DNA of 64,000 nucleotides from Limnohabitans curvus. Lineage in GTDB: Bacteria > Pseudomonadota > Gammaproteobacteria > Burkholderiales > Burkholderiaceae_C. A model generated the notes under the pieces. The model made no database searches. It was not told where the DNA came from and saw only the letters and a list, made by a program, of their open reading frames with translations. The DNA is taken from NCBI RefSeq assembly GCF_003063475.1, contig NZ_NESP01000001.1:2294001-2358000 (forward strand). The letters are read 5' to 3'. The first letter of the stretch is position 1. Each line of letters starts with the position of its first letter. This document shows, piece by piece, positions 1 to 8,994 of this stretch. A program made the position numbers and the translations under genes.

Positions 1-1
1 G

Positions 2-826
2 TTGCCCATGTGGTGGCAGCACGGCTTGCCGGAAGAAGATGGTGTGTTTCACTACGGCCCCACGCTCGGCACTGCCGTGTCCTCGCTGTCCCCCGAGGGG
101 GTGCGTTCCCGCACAGTGGCCGTCATCGCCTATCCGCGCATCAGCAACTTGGATGAGTTTCAGCCGCTCAAAAACGTGCCAGGTGTGCGCTTGCTGTGGG
201 CGCGCAGCCCTGCTGACTTAGTGGGCTTGCAGGTGAGCGATTGGGTAATCTTGCCCGGCTCAAAACACACCAGCAGCGACCTGGCTTGGCTGCGCGCGCA
301 AGGCTTAGACGCGGCCATTGCCAAACACGCCGAGCAGGGCGGTGCCGTGCTGGGCATTTGCGGTGGTTTGCAAATGTTGGGCGAGGCCTTGATTGACACA
401 CACGGCATTGACGGCAATGCAGCGGGCCTAGGGCTGTTGCCCGTGGTCACGCAATTCGCGGCTGACAAAACCGTGCAACGCACCCGCGCCAAGTTTGGTG
501 AGTTGCGCGGTGCATGGTCTGCCTTGTCGGGCGTGCAAGTGAGTGGCTACGAAATTCACCACGGCCAAACCCAAGCTCACGCCGCCATGGCTGCAGCAGG
601 GCAGGTGGCACATGAGGTGATGCCCGGTTTGTCGTGGCAAAACGATGCAGGCAACGTGATGGGTTCTTACCTGCATGGTTTGTTCGAAGACCCTGCGGTG
701 TTGCACGCTTTGTTTGGCGCGCAAACGCCCACGTTAGAAACGGTGTTTGAAGGCTTGGCCGATTACCTAGACCAACACATGCGCCGAGAGGTTTTGCAGG
801 GGCTGCTCGTGTCACTAAGGAATTAA
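2..826 (+). CDS. cobQ: Cobyric acid synthase, C-terminal part (5' end outside window)
   Basis: CobQ amidates adenosylcobyrinic acid a,c-diamide at positions b, d, e and g with glutamine-derived ammonia in cobalamin synthesis. The window holds only the C-terminal ~274 residues, so the true start lies upstream. Visible are the class I glutaminase signature GICGGLQMLGEAL with the nucleophile Cys at residue 120 of this fragment, the preceding LPGSKHTSSDLAWLR stretch typical of CobQ, the YEIHHGQT motif, and a C-terminal SYLHGLF with the likely catalytic His. The PRISNLDEF segment favours CobQ over CobB/CbiA. The next gene starts about 75 bp downstream and belongs to a different pathway. Confidence 0.9.
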   Translation: MPMWWQHGLPEEDGVFHYGPTLGTAVSSLSPEGVRSRTVAVIAYPRISNLDEFQPLKNVPGVRLLWARSPADLVGLQVSDWVILPGSKHTSSDLAWLRAQGLDAAIAKHAEQGGAVLGICGGLQMLGEALIDTHGIDGNAAGLGLLPVVTQFAADKTVQRTRAKFGELRGAWSALSGVQVSGYEIHHGQTQAHAAMAAAGQVAHEVMPGLSWQNDAGNVMGSYLHGLFEDPAVLHALFGAQTPTLETVFEGLADYLDQHMRREVLQGLLVSLRN

Positions 827-902
827 GGGCTAACCCTAGATTTCAAAAAAGCACAAGGGAAGCTTATACAAATCGAGATTCCCCTTTGTTGGTTTTGCCG
901 TA

Positions 903-1805
903 ATGATGGCGGCCATGACAACAAAGCTCGACATGAATTTGCTAACGACATGGGTCGGCAAGCAAGAGACATTGAATGATGAAATCTCTGCGGCCCCTGT
1001 GCGTGCCTTGTCCGCAACCTTAGACAGAGATGACCCATTGCCCATGCCTGGGGATGCGCTTCCTGCGCTGTGGCATTGGTTGTACTTTTTGCCTGCTGCG
1101 AAGCAGTCTCAAATTGGTGAAGATGGTCATGCCAAGCGGGGCGGTTTTTTACCGCCCGTGCCCTTGCCGCGTCGCATGTGGGCAGGTGGGCGTTTGCAAT
1201 GGCACGCTCCGCTGAAAGTGGGCGATGCCGTCAAACGCGTGTCCACCATTGAGTCCGTCACACACAAATCGGGCCGCTCCGGCGATTTGCTTTTTGTCCT
1301 CGTCAAACATGAAGTGCACAACGCGCAAGGTTTGTGCCTGACAGAAGAGCACGACATTGTGTATCGGCCTGCCGCCCAGCCCGGTGACCCGGTGCCCGCG
1401 CCCATTGCGGCGGCAACTCTGGCAACGCAAGGCGAGCCCACGGGTGAGTTATGGACACGTGATGTCATTCCAGATGATGTGCTGCTGTTTCGCTACTCAG
1501 CGCTCACCTTCAACGGCCACCGCATTCATTACGACCGCAAATACGTGACTCAGGTCGAAGGCTATCCCGGCCTCATTGTTCATGGCCCCTTGATTGCCAC
1601 GTGGTTGGTTGATTTGGTGCGCCGACATACCGACCGTCCGATCCGACGCTTTGAGTTCAAAGCATTGCGTCCCACGTTTGAATGTGCCGACCAACGCCAT
1701 GTGCGCGTCAGTGGTCAGCCACAAGTGGATGGCAAACACGTGCGTTTGTGGGCACAAGACCATGAAGGCTGGCTGACCATGCAAGCCACGGCTGAGCTTG
1801 CTTAA
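903..1805 (+). CDS. FAS1-like/MaoC double hot-dog hydratase (mesaconyl-C4-CoA hydratase-like)
   Basis: A 300-residue double hot-dog protein with an N-terminal FAS1-like dehydratase half and a C-terminal MaoC-like half. The C-terminal half carries FNGHRIHYDRKYV followed by EGYPGLIVHGPL (residues ~200-230), the signature of mesaconyl-C4-CoA/itaconyl-CoA hydratases that interconvert unsaturated C5 dicarboxyl-CoA and citramalyl-CoA. It is the first gene of a tightly packed catabolic run and is followed 18 bp later by an acyl-CoA dehydrogenase; a CitE-like lyase lies four genes downstream, which would cleave the hydration product. ATGs at 903, 906 and 915 are all possible starts. The exact substrate is inferred from family and context only. 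Confidence 0.75.
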   Translation: MMAAMTTKLDMNLLTTWVGKQETLNDEISAAPVRALSATLDRDDPLPMPGDALPALWHWLYFLPAAKQSQIGEDGHAKRGGFLPPVPLPRRMWAGGRLQWHAPLKVGDAVKRVSTIESVTHKSGRSGDLLFVLVKHEVHNAQGLCLTEEHDIVYRPAAQPGDPVPAPIAAATLATQGEPTGELWTRDVIPDDVLLFRYSALTFNGHRIHYDRKYVTQVEGYPGLIVHGPLIATWLVDLVRRHTDRPIRRFEFKALRPTFECADQRHVRVSGQPQVDGKHVRLWAQDHEGWLTMQATAELA

Positions 1806-1823
1806 TTTAATTTTGAAATCTTG

Positions 1824-2993
1824 ATGAAAACCCAAATCCCTACCCCCGATGCGCATCAAGAATTGCGCGAAGCACTGCGCGCCATGTGCGGCAGTTTTGA
1901 TTCTGCGTACTGGCAAAAAGTAGACGACGAGCGGGGCTACCCCGAAGCGTTTGTCAACGCACTCACTGAAGCCGGCTGGCTGGCTGCCTTGATTCCTGCC
2001 GAGTACGGCGGTTCGGGGTTGGGGCTGGCCGAAGCTTCGGTCATCATGGAAGAGATCAACTTCGCGGGTGGCAATGCAGGCTCATGCCACGGGCAGATGT
2101 ACAACATGGGCACGCTGTTGCGCCATGGCTCCCAAGTGCAAAAAGAGTTGTACTTGCCCAAGATTGCGACGGGCGAATTGCGTTTGCAGTCCATGGCCGT
2201 GACCGAGCCCACCACAGGGACGGACACCACACAACTCAAAACCACGGCCGTGAAAAAGGGCGACCGTTATGTGGTGAATGGCCAAAAAGTTTGGATTTCA
2301 CGCATTCAACATTCCGACTTGATGATTTTGCTGGCACGCACCACACCGCTCGCAGATGTGACGCGCAAGAGTGAAGGCATGTCGATCTTCATCGTGGATT
2401 TGAAGCAGGCGATTGGCAACGGCATGACCGTCAAGCCCATTCGCAACATGGTGAACCACGAAACCAACGAAGTGTTTTTCGACAACCTTGAAATCCCTGT
2501 CGAGAATTTGATTGGCGAAGAAGGCAAGGGCTTCAAATACATCTTGGATGGCCTGAACGCTGAACGCACCTTGATCGCCGCCGAGTGCATTGGCGACGCG
2601 TATTGGTTCATCGAGCGCGCCCGTCGCTACGCCACCGACCGCACCGTGTTTGGTCGCGCGATTGGGCAAAACCAAGGCATTCAATTTCCCATCGCAGACA
2701 GTTACATCGAAACCGAAGCTGCCAACCTCATGCGCTTCAAAGCCTGCGAGTTGTTTGATGCCGGCAAACCTTGCGGCGCAGAGGCCAACATGGCCAAGTA
2801 CCTGGCAGCCAAAGCGTCGTGGGAAGCAGCCAATGTTTGTTTGCAAACCCATGGTGGTTTTGGCTTTGCGTGCGAGTACGACGTGGAGCGCAAGTTCCGC
2901 GAGACGCGCTTGTACCAAGTGGCACCCATTTCCACAAATCTGATTTATTCCTATGTGGCAGAGCATTTGCTCGGACTGCCGCGTTCGTTTTGA
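1824..2993 (+). CDS. Acyl-CoA dehydrogenase
   Basis: FAD-dependent acyl-CoA dehydrogenase of 389 residues that would introduce a 2,3-double bond into an acyl-CoA and pass electrons to ETF; an ETF-quinone oxidoreductase lies at 19229-20914. Typical features are MAVTEPTTGTDTTQLK, NGQKVWIS, the GLNAERTLIAAE helix and LQTHGGFGF. The usual C-terminal catalytic YEGT is replaced by YQVA (around residue 364), but a Glu is present in the AERTLIA helix (residue 247), where isovaleryl- and long-chain acyl-CoA dehydrogenases keep their base. The ATG at 1824 was preferred over the TTG one codon upstream. In this cluster a branched dicarboxylyl-CoA such as methylsuccinyl-CoA is a plausible but unproven substrate. 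Confidence 0.85.
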   Translation: MKTQIPTPDAHQELREALRAMCGSFDSAYWQKVDDERGYPEAFVNALTEAGWLAALIPAEYGGSGLGLAEASVIMEEINFAGGNAGSCHGQMYNMGTLLRHGSQVQKELYLPKIATGELRLQSMAVTEPTTGTDTTQLKTTAVKKGDRYVVNGQKVWISRIQHSDLMILLARTTPLADVTRKSEGMSIFIVDLKQAIGNGMTVKPIRNMVNHETNEVFFDNLEIPVENLIGEEGKGFKYILDGLNAERTLIAAECIGDAYWFIERARRYATDRTVFGRAIGQNQGIQFPIADSYIETEAANLMRFKACELFDAGKPCGAEANMAKYLAAKASWEAANVCLQTHGGFGFACEYDVERKFRETRLYQVAPISTNLIYSYVAEHLLGLPRSF

Positions 2994-3001
2994 GCCGCAA
3001 C

Positions 3002-4183
3002 ATGAAACGACCTCTCGATCACATCACCGTCGTGTCTTTAGAGCACGCCATTGCCGCACCGTTTTGCACACGACAGCTCGCAGATTTGGGGGCGCGTGTC
3101 ATCAAAGTTGAAAGACCCGAAGTGGGCGATTTCGCCAGAGGGTATGACCAGCGCGTGAACGGCATGTCTTCGCACTTCACTTGGACCAATCGGTCCAAAG
3201 AAAGTTTGACGTTAGACATCAAGCACGGACAAGCGATGGACGCGCTCTTGAAGTTGCTTCAAACAGCGGACGTGTTTGTCCAGAACCTGGCGCCCGGTGC
3301 CACCGCAAGGCTGGGCTTGTCTGCAGAAGATTTGAAAAAAATCAACCCACGCTTGATCGTGTGCGATATCTCTGGCTACGGCAATTACGGGCCGTACCGC
3401 GACAAAAAAGCATACGACCTGTTGATTCAAAGCGAGGCGGGGTTTTTATCTGTCACAGGCACCCCAGACAGTCCCTCAAAAGCTGGGTGTTCCATTGCAG
3501 ACATCGCGGCTGGCATGTACGCCTACACCAACATTCTTTCTGCCTTGTTGTTGCGCGAAAAAACAGGCCATGGCTCACACATTGATGTCTCCATGCTCGA
3601 AGCTTTGGGTGAGTGGATGAGCTTTCCTCTTTACTACGCCTTCAACGGTGCCGAACCGCCTGCCAGATCCGGCGCATCGCACGCCACCATTTATCCGTAT
3701 GGTCCATTCCCCGTGGGGGGCGGTGCAACCGTTATTTTGGGTCTTCAAAACGAGCGCGAGTGGCAAGTCTTTTGCGAGAAGGTGTTGCTGAACTCGGCGC
3801 TGGCAACCGATGCGCGTTTCAACAGCAACACCAAGCGCCATGAAGGCAGGACCGCGCTGAAAGCCATCATTGATGCATGCTTTCAAACGCTCAGCATCAC
3901 GGAAGTCGAAGCTCGGTTGGATGACGCCAAGATCGCCAATGCGCGCATGAATGAGATGAAAGACGTTTGGGACCACCCCCAACTGGGTGCGCGCCATCGT
4001 TGGCAATACGTTGAGTCTCCCGTGGGGGACGTGCCTGCGCTCTTGCCGCCGGGCGTGAACAACGAGTACACCTACCGAATGGATGCCATCCCCGCGGTTG
4101 GGCAGCACACAGAAACGATCCTCAAAGAGCTGGGGCTCAGTGCCTCGGTCATTGCTGAGATGAAACAAGTCGGAGCGATCTAA
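3002..4183 (+). CDS. Family III (CaiB/BaiF) CoA-transferase
   Basis: A 393-residue family III CoA-transferase that moves CoA from a donor acyl-CoA to a free acid. The N-terminal LADLGARVIKVERPEVGD and WTNRSKESLTLDI are classic, and the conserved AYDLLIQSEAG contains the expected catalytic Asp (D139). The reading frame is open further upstream, but the ATG at 3002 gives the correct family N-terminus (PLDHITVVSLEHA) and sits 8 bp after the dehydrogenase stop. The gene is followed 3 bp later by the MmgE/PrpD gene. In context it would activate the dicarboxylic acid before dehydrogenation or hydration; succinate, citramalate, mesaconate or itaconate are candidate acceptors or donors by inference. 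Confidence 0.88.
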   Translation: MKRPLDHITVVSLEHAIAAPFCTRQLADLGARVIKVERPEVGDFARGYDQRVNGMSSHFTWTNRSKESLTLDIKHGQAMDALLKLLQTADVFVQNLAPGATARLGLSAEDLKKINPRLIVCDISGYGNYGPYRDKKAYDLLIQSEAGFLSVTGTPDSPSKAGCSIADIAAGMYAYTNILSALLLREKTGHGSHIDVSMLEALGEWMSFPLYYAFNGAEPPARSGASHATIYPYGPFPVGGGATVILGLQNEREWQVFCEKVLLNSALATDARFNSNTKRHEGRTALKAIIDACFQTLSITEVEARLDDAKIANARMNEMKDVWDHPQLGARHRWQYVESPVGDVPALLPPGVNNEYTYRMDAIPAVGQHTETILKELGLSASVIAEMKQVGAI

Positions 4184-4186
4184 GCC

Positions 4187-5545
4187 ATGGACAAAACTTT
4201 CCCAAGCCAACAGCTCGCAACGTTTGCCGCGCAGCTGCAAGCCCGTGACATTCCGCCTCATGTTTTGCGCAAAACAGAAGACCTGTTGGTGGATTGGTTT
4301 GGCTCTGCGGTTGCTGGAAAAGGCGCGCGTGCTGTTGAAACCATTGGCACATTCATTGAAAGAATGGGGCCTAGTACCGGTCCATCAGAAATTCTTTACA
4401 ACCGCAAACGCAGCACGCCTTACTTTGCCGCCATGGCCAACGCGGCGGCATCGCATGTGGTGGAGCAAGACGACGTTCACAACGGATCCGTTTTTCATCC
4501 GGCAACCGTCGTCTTTTCACCCGCTGTGGCCGTGGCCCAAGCCATGGGTGCCTCTGGGCAAGACTTGCTCGTGGCATCCATCGTGGGTTACGAAGTGGGC
4601 ATCCGAGTGGGCGAGTTTTTGGGCCGCTCACACTACAGAATTTTTCACACCACAGGAACCGCTGGCAGCATTGCGGCGGCAGCGGCTGTGGGGCGCCTGC
4701 TCAATTTAACGCCCAGTCAAATGCTGCATGCGTTTGGATCGGCCGGCACGCAAGCCGCTGGTTTGTGGGAATTTTTGCGCGATGCCGCCGATTCAAAACA
4801 ACTGCACACGGCGCATGCGGCTGGCACGGGCTTGATGTCGGCCTATTTGGCCAAAGATGGCTTCACGGGCGCGCAGCAAATTCTCGAAGGCAAGCAAGGC
4901 ATGGCTGCGGGCATGTCCACCGATACGGACGTGACCAAGCTCACAGACCGACTCGGCAGCCGATGGGCCACGGTTGAAACATCGTTCAAGTGTCATGCCT
5001 CTTGCCGCCACACACACCCTGCGGCAGATGCGTTGCTGCAAGTGATGCGTGACCACCATCTGACCATCAGCGATTTGAAGAAAGTCACGACGCACGTGCA
5101 CCAAGGTGCAATCGATGTGCTTGGCCCTGTCGTTGATCCTGCCACCGTGCATCAATCCAAGTTTTCAATGGGCACCGTGTTGTCCCTTGCCGCAAAACAT
5201 GGTTTTGCCGGATTGAGTGAGTTTGACCAAGACTTCAAAAAGCCAGAAATCACCGATCTCAGAGATCGGGTTGTCATGGTTTTAGACGACGAGGTCGATG
5301 CCGCTTACCCCAACCGTTGGATTGGCAAAGTCACGGTCGAAACAAACGCTGGACACGTCTTTGCAGGCCGCGTCGATGAACCCAAAGGTGATCCTGGCAA
5401 TACGCTGTCGCGTGATGAGATTGAAGAAAAAGCCATGCGCATTGGCGTGTACTCACACGGTGCCACCCGTGATGAACTCAAGCAGGCCATAGATGCGCTT
5501 TGGCACATCGAGTCGGCCCAACAAGTGGGGGCGCTTCTGCCATGA
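4187..5545 (+). CDS. MmgE/PrpD family protein
   Basis: A 452-residue member of the MmgE/PrpD superfamily, which includes 2-methylcitrate dehydratase, cis-aconitate decarboxylase and iminodisuccinate epimerase. Family landmarks are VEQDDVHNGSVFHPATVVF (residues ~90-110), HTTGTAGSIAAAAAVGRLL, the FGSAGTQAAGLWEFL stretch and FKCHASCRHTHPAADAL. The reaction cannot be told from sequence alone. Placement between a CoA-transferase and a CitE-like lyase fits a role on a C5/C6 tricarboxylic or dicarboxylic intermediate, for instance making or isomerising the free acid before CoA activation. Its stop overlaps the start of the lyase gene in an ATGA, indicating translational coupling. Confidence 0.82.
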   Translation: MDKTFPSQQLATFAAQLQARDIPPHVLRKTEDLLVDWFGSAVAGKGARAVETIGTFIERMGPSTGPSEILYNRKRSTPYFAAMANAAASHVVEQDDVHNGSVFHPATVVFSPAVAVAQAMGASGQDLLVASIVGYEVGIRVGEFLGRSHYRIFHTTGTAGSIAAAAAVGRLLNLTPSQMLHAFGSAGTQAAGLWEFLRDAADSKQLHTAHAAGTGLMSAYLAKDGFTGAQQILEGKQGMAAGMSTDTDVTKLTDRLGSRWATVETSFKCHASCRHTHPAADALLQVMRDHHLTISDLKKVTTHVHQGAIDVLGPVVDPATVHQSKFSMGTVLSLAAKHGFAGLSEFDQDFKKPEITDLRDRVVMVLDDEVDAAYPNRWIGKVTVETNAGHVFAGRVDEPKGDPGNTLSRDEIEEKAMRIGVYSHGATRDELKQAIDALWHIESAQQVGALLP

Positions 5546-6399
5546 CCGCCTTCAAACGACTGAAGGACGCGTTGAGCAGTGCGCAAGCCTTCCTCTTTGT
5601 TCCGGGCAATCGCCCCGAGCGATTTTCCAAAGCGCTGGCAACCCATGCGCACGCGGTCATCATTGACCTGGAAGATGCGGTGCCTCTGGCGCAAAAGCAG
5701 GACGCGCGCCACATGCTGTTGAAAGCGCTGCCTGATTTACTCAAAGAATTTTCGAGCCGCATCGTGTTGCGCATCAACGCCTACGGCACGCCCTTTTTCC
5801 ATGAAGACCTTGAGCTGGTGAAAAAGTTAGGCATCAACGCCGTACTTCTGCCCAAGGCTGAATCCAAGGCGCAACTGGCTGAGATCGAGAGCAAATTGCA
5901 GCGCCCCGTTTGGATCATTCCGATGATCGAAAGTGCGCATGGCATTGATCAAATGAAAGACATCGCCTCACACCCCTCGGTGGTTCGGCTGACATTGGGG
6001 AACATCGATTTGCAGGCCAACTTAGGCATGGCGTGCGGCGCTGACGAGCTGGAGCTTCTTCCCTTGCGCTACCAGATGACAGTGATGAGCCGCTTGTTTG
6101 AACTTGCAGCGCCCATTGATGGCGTCACCGTCAGCCTGACATCGGATCAGATCATCCAAGGTGACATTGCCCGGGGCAAGCGACTGGGCTTCACTGCAAA
6201 ACTTTGCATCCATCCCGCACAAGTGGACCCAGTCATTGCAGGCTTTCGTCCCTCAGACGCTGACATAGAAAAAGCCAAAGCCATTGTGCTGGCCGATGCC
6301 AATGCCGCTGGCGGCGCCGTGCAACTGGACGGAAAAATGGTGGATCGTCCGGTGGTCCTCATGGCCAAACTCGTACTTCAACAAGCAGGTATTCAATGA
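5542..6399 (+). CDS. CitE-like CoA-ester lyase (citramalyl-CoA/malyl-CoA lyase family)
   Basis: A 285-residue TIM-barrel lyase of the HpcH/HpaI–CitE family. FLFVPGNRPERFSKAL, VIIDLEDAVP (metal-binding Glu/Asp), VLRINAYGTPFF, IPMIESAHGI, TLGNIDLQ and KLCIHPAQV follow the family order. Such enzymes cleave a 3-hydroxyacyl-CoA into acetyl-CoA and a 2-oxo acid; with the hydratase at 903-1805, the likely reaction is citramalyl-CoA to acetyl-CoA plus pyruvate, but malyl-CoA or methylmalyl-CoA cannot be excluded. The ATG at 5542 overlaps the preceding stop by 4 bp, and its own stop overlaps livH at 6396, so these genes look like one transcript. Confidence 0.85.
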   Translation: MTAFKRLKDALSSAQAFLFVPGNRPERFSKALATHAHAVIIDLEDAVPLAQKQDARHMLLKALPDLLKEFSSRIVLRINAYGTPFFHEDLELVKKLGINAVLLPKAESKAQLAEIESKLQRPVWIIPMIESAHGIDQMKDIASHPSVVRLTLGNIDLQANLGMACGADELELLPLRYQMTVMSRLFELAAPIDGVTVSLTSDQIIQGDIARGKRLGFTAKLCIHPAQVDPVIAGFRPSDADIEKAKAIVLADANAAGGAVQLDGKMVDRPVVLMAKLVLQQAGIQ

Positions 6400-7304
6400 A
6401 TTTAGACACACTATTACTGGGCGTGGCAGACGGCATTTCTTATGCTGGTTTGCTTTTCTTAGTGTCCCTTGGGTTGACGCTGATTTTTGGTGTTTTGGGC
6501 GTTCTGAACATCGCACATGGCAGCTTGTATGCGTTTGGTGGCTATTCCGCTGCAAGCATCACCAGCTTTGTGATGCGACATGACTTCGCCTCGACGCCTG
6601 TCTTGTTCTTGTCGTTGCTCACCGCTGCCATTGTGGTGGGCGTTGTGGTTGGCTTGATCTTGGAAGTGGCGCTTCTGCGGTATTTCCAAAAGAAAGACCC
6701 CGTCATTCAGTTGCTGGTGACATTCGCGGCTTTTGTGATTTTTGAAGATGTGCAAAAACTCATTTGGGGCACATCGCCGTATTCAGCGGGCGAGCTTGTG
6801 ACGCGGCTGGGGACGGTTGAATTTTTTGACGTGACTTACACGGTTTATCAAGTGCTCGTCATTCCTGGCATTGCATTGGTCAGCTATTTCGGTCTGAACT
6901 TTTTTCTCAAGAAAACTTCTTTAGGAAAACAAACGGTGGCGATCACGCATCACCGTGAGGTGGCCACCGCTATGGGTGTCAACGTTAAAAAAATCGCCAC
7001 CTTGGTGTTCGTCTTGGGCGCGATTTTTGGCGCACTGGGTGGTGCATTGGCTGTACCGGTTTCGTCGTTGTCGCCAGGGATTGGCGCCGAAATGATCGTT
7101 GTGTCCTTCACGGTGGTGGCCACCGCAGGTCTGGGGCAAATCACGGGGGCTTTGATCACGTCACTCATGATCGGTATGGCGCGATCGATCGCGGTGTACA
7201 TCGCGCCTGAGTTTGAAGTGGCCATGCCTTACATCATCATGCTGGTCGTTTTACTGGTGCGTCCAAACGGGCTTTTCACCGTCGCGCAATCTCGGAGAAT
7301 TTGA
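6396..7304 (+). CDS. livH: Branched-chain amino acid-type ABC transporter permease (LivH family)
   Basis: A very hydrophobic 302-residue inner-membrane permease of the LivH family with about eight predicted membrane spans. The N-terminus DTLLLGVADGISYAGLLFLV and FGVLGVLNIAHGSLY are diagnostic, as is the EAA-like segment in TTSLGKQTVAITHHREVATA. It pairs with LivM to form the channel of a HAAT-type importer. The start ATG overlaps the stop of the lyase gene, which places import and catabolism in one operon. The family transports branched amino acids but also aromatic acids, amides, urea and other small molecules, so the substrate should be judged from the catabolic genes. Confidence 0.9.
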   Translation: MNLDTLLLGVADGISYAGLLFLVSLGLTLIFGVLGVLNIAHGSLYAFGGYSAASITSFVMRHDFASTPVLFLSLLTAAIVVGVVVGLILEVALLRYFQKKDPVIQLLVTFAAFVIFEDVQKLIWGTSPYSAGELVTRLGTVEFFDVTYTVYQVLVIPGIALVSYFGLNFFLKKTSLGKQTVAITHHREVATAMGVNVKKIATLVFVLGAIFGALGGALAVPVSSLSPGIGAEMIVVSFTVVATAGLGQITGALITSLMIGMARSIAVYIAPEFEVAMPYIIMLVVLLVRPNGLFTVAQSRRI

Positions 7305-8245
7305 TGAAATTCGGTTTAATTTCCTTCGTTCTCGCATGCGTTGTGCTTGCTTTGGGGCTCATGTTCCCTTGGTCTAAAACAATCGTCATCTTGGGGCTTT
7401 GTTACGGGCTTGCGTCTTTAGGCGTTGCTTTGCCAGCAAGGTCTGGCCAGGTTTCTTTTGGCCATGCCATGTTTGCTTGTGTTGCGGCTTACGCTGTTGC
7501 ATTTGTTGCCAAAGCGTTCCCTGCCGCTGATGGGCTGGTGTTGATCTTGGCGGGCACGGTCATCTCCACGCTGTTTGCCGCAGTGACAGGCTTGTTCATC
7601 GTGCGCTATCGCGGTATCTTTTTTGGCATGCTGAACCTCGCGGTCAGCATGGTGATCGTGGCCTTGTTGGGCAAGTTGTATTCACTCACCGGCGGGACCG
7701 ACGGAATCCGTGTGGACCGTCCAGCCTTCTTGGGCTTTGTGACGGAGCGCAACGAGTTTGAAACCATTCTGCTGGTGTTCACCTTGGTCATGTCGCTGCT
7801 TGCTGGATGGTTCTACCAACGGTTCATCAAATCTGGATCGGGTGAGGCGTTGTTAGGCCTCAAGAGCAACGAGACACGACTTGAGTATTTGGGGCTCTCC
7901 GCCCACCGCGTGCTGTGGGTTGGCTACGTGATTTCTGGTTTGTTTGTCAGTTTGTCAGGTGCCATTTTTGCGCTGGCGCAAGGTTTGGTGACGCCCGACA
8001 TCGGTTCGTGGACCCGCTCAGGAGAGCTGGTGTTCATCACGATTTTGGGTGGCGTGAGCCATTCACTCGGTGCGTTCGTGGGGGCTGCCATTTTTGAAGC
8101 CGTCAAGCTCACCGCGTCGGCCTACATGGCGGGTGTGTGGCAACTGCTGTTGGGGTTCACGCTGTTGGTCGTGATTGTGGTTGCACCCGATGGAATCATT
8201 GGTGCGCTTGAGAAGCGAAAAGAAAAAAAGGGAGCGCAAGTATGA
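7304..8245 (+). CDS. livM: Branched-chain amino acid-type ABC transporter permease (LivM family)
   Basis: A 313-residue polytopic permease of the LivM family and partner of LivH. Recognisable segments are LCYGLASLGVALPARSGQVSFGHAMF near residues 30-55, GLFIVRYRGIFFGMLNLAVS, LTGGTDGIRV and the C-terminal ILGGVSHSLGAFVGAAIFE. The ATG at 7304 shares its first base with the livH stop; the TTG at 7301 is less likely. The C-terminus is Lys/Glu-rich (EKRKEKKGAQV) and overlaps livG by 4 bp. Confidence 0.9.
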   Translation: MKFGLISFVLACVVLALGLMFPWSKTIVILGLCYGLASLGVALPARSGQVSFGHAMFACVAAYAVAFVAKAFPAADGLVLILAGTVISTLFAAVTGLFIVRYRGIFFGMLNLAVSMVIVALLGKLYSLTGGTDGIRVDRPAFLGFVTERNEFETILLVFTLVMSLLAGWFYQRFIKSGSGEALLGLKSNETRLEYLGLSAHRVLWVGYVISGLFVSLSGAIFALAQGLVTPDIGSWTRSGELVFITILGGVSHSLGAFVGAAIFEAVKLTASAYMAGVWQLLLGFTLLVVIVVAPDGIIGALEKRKEKKGAQV

Positions 8246-8994
8246 GTCGTCCAATCTTGCTGGCAAAGGATGTCAATCTGGCGTTCGGTGGCGTCATCGC
8301 GGCTGACCACATCAATTTTGAACTCAACGAAGGTGAGCGTTTGGCAGTGATTGGCCAAAACGGTGCAGGAAAAACCACGTTCATCAACATTTGTACGGGC
8401 TACCTCAAGCCGACCTCTGGACAGATATTTTTCAATGGCACCGACATCACGGGCAAAACGCCAAGAAGCATTGTTCGTCTGGGACTCGGACGCTCGTTTC
8501 AGCTCCCCCAATTGTTTGTTGAACACACAGTGCAAGAGTGCTTGGAAATTGCTGCGGCTGCTAGAAATGGCAACCTATCGATTTTGAAATCATTGTCGGC
8601 ATCTGTGGATCGCCATGAAATCATTGAAACGATGGAGCTGGTCGGGCTTCGTGACAAAGCAAACGAAATCGCAGGCGCGTTGCCCGAAGGCCATAAAAAG
8701 CTGTTGGATGTGGCCATGGCGCTCATGTTGCGCCCCAAGCTCATCATCATGGATGAACCCACCAGCGGTGTCTCGTCCGAAGACAAGCACGATTTGATGG
8801 CCTTGGTGATGCAAGCCCTAGAGGAACGCAAAGTCACCAGTTGGTTTGTTGAGCACGATGTCGACATCGTTTCGAAATATGCAACGCGTGTGGCCGCTTG
8901 GATTTCAGGAAAGATTGCAGCCGATGGCTCTCCCGATGAGGTGCTGAAAAATCTCCAAGTCCGAAAAGAAGTTTTAGGAGATTTGACATGCTAA
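8242..8994 (+). CDS. livG: ABC transporter ATP-binding protein (LivG family)
   Basis: A 250-residue ABC ATPase that powers the adjacent permeases. Walker A is GQNGAGKTTF (residues ~38-47), Walker B is LIIMDEPTSGVS, and the H-loop is in WFVEHDVDIV. The usual LSxGQ signature is replaced by LPEGHKKLLDVAMAL, a divergent C-loop; similar LPEG forms occur in some transporters of this family, so it may still be functional. The gene overlaps livM (4 bp) and livF (7 bp), which supports coupled translation. Confidence 0.9.
   Translation: MSRPILLAKDVNLAFGGVIAADHINFELNEGERLAVIGQNGAGKTTFINICTGYLKPTSGQIFFNGTDITGKTPRSIVRLGLGRSFQLPQLFVEHTVQECLEIAAAARNGNLSILKSLSASVDRHEIIETMELVGLRDKANEIAGALPEGHKKLLDVAMALMLRPKLIIMDEPTSGVSSEDKHDLMALVMQALEERKVTSWFVEHDVDIVSKYATRVAAWISGKIAADGSPDEVLKNLQVRKEVLGDLTC

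Noticed and set aside
2771-3001. N-terminal extension of the CoA-transferase
   Set aside because: It overlaps the acyl-CoA dehydrogenase gene and does not resemble the family; ATG 3002 gives the right N-terminus.
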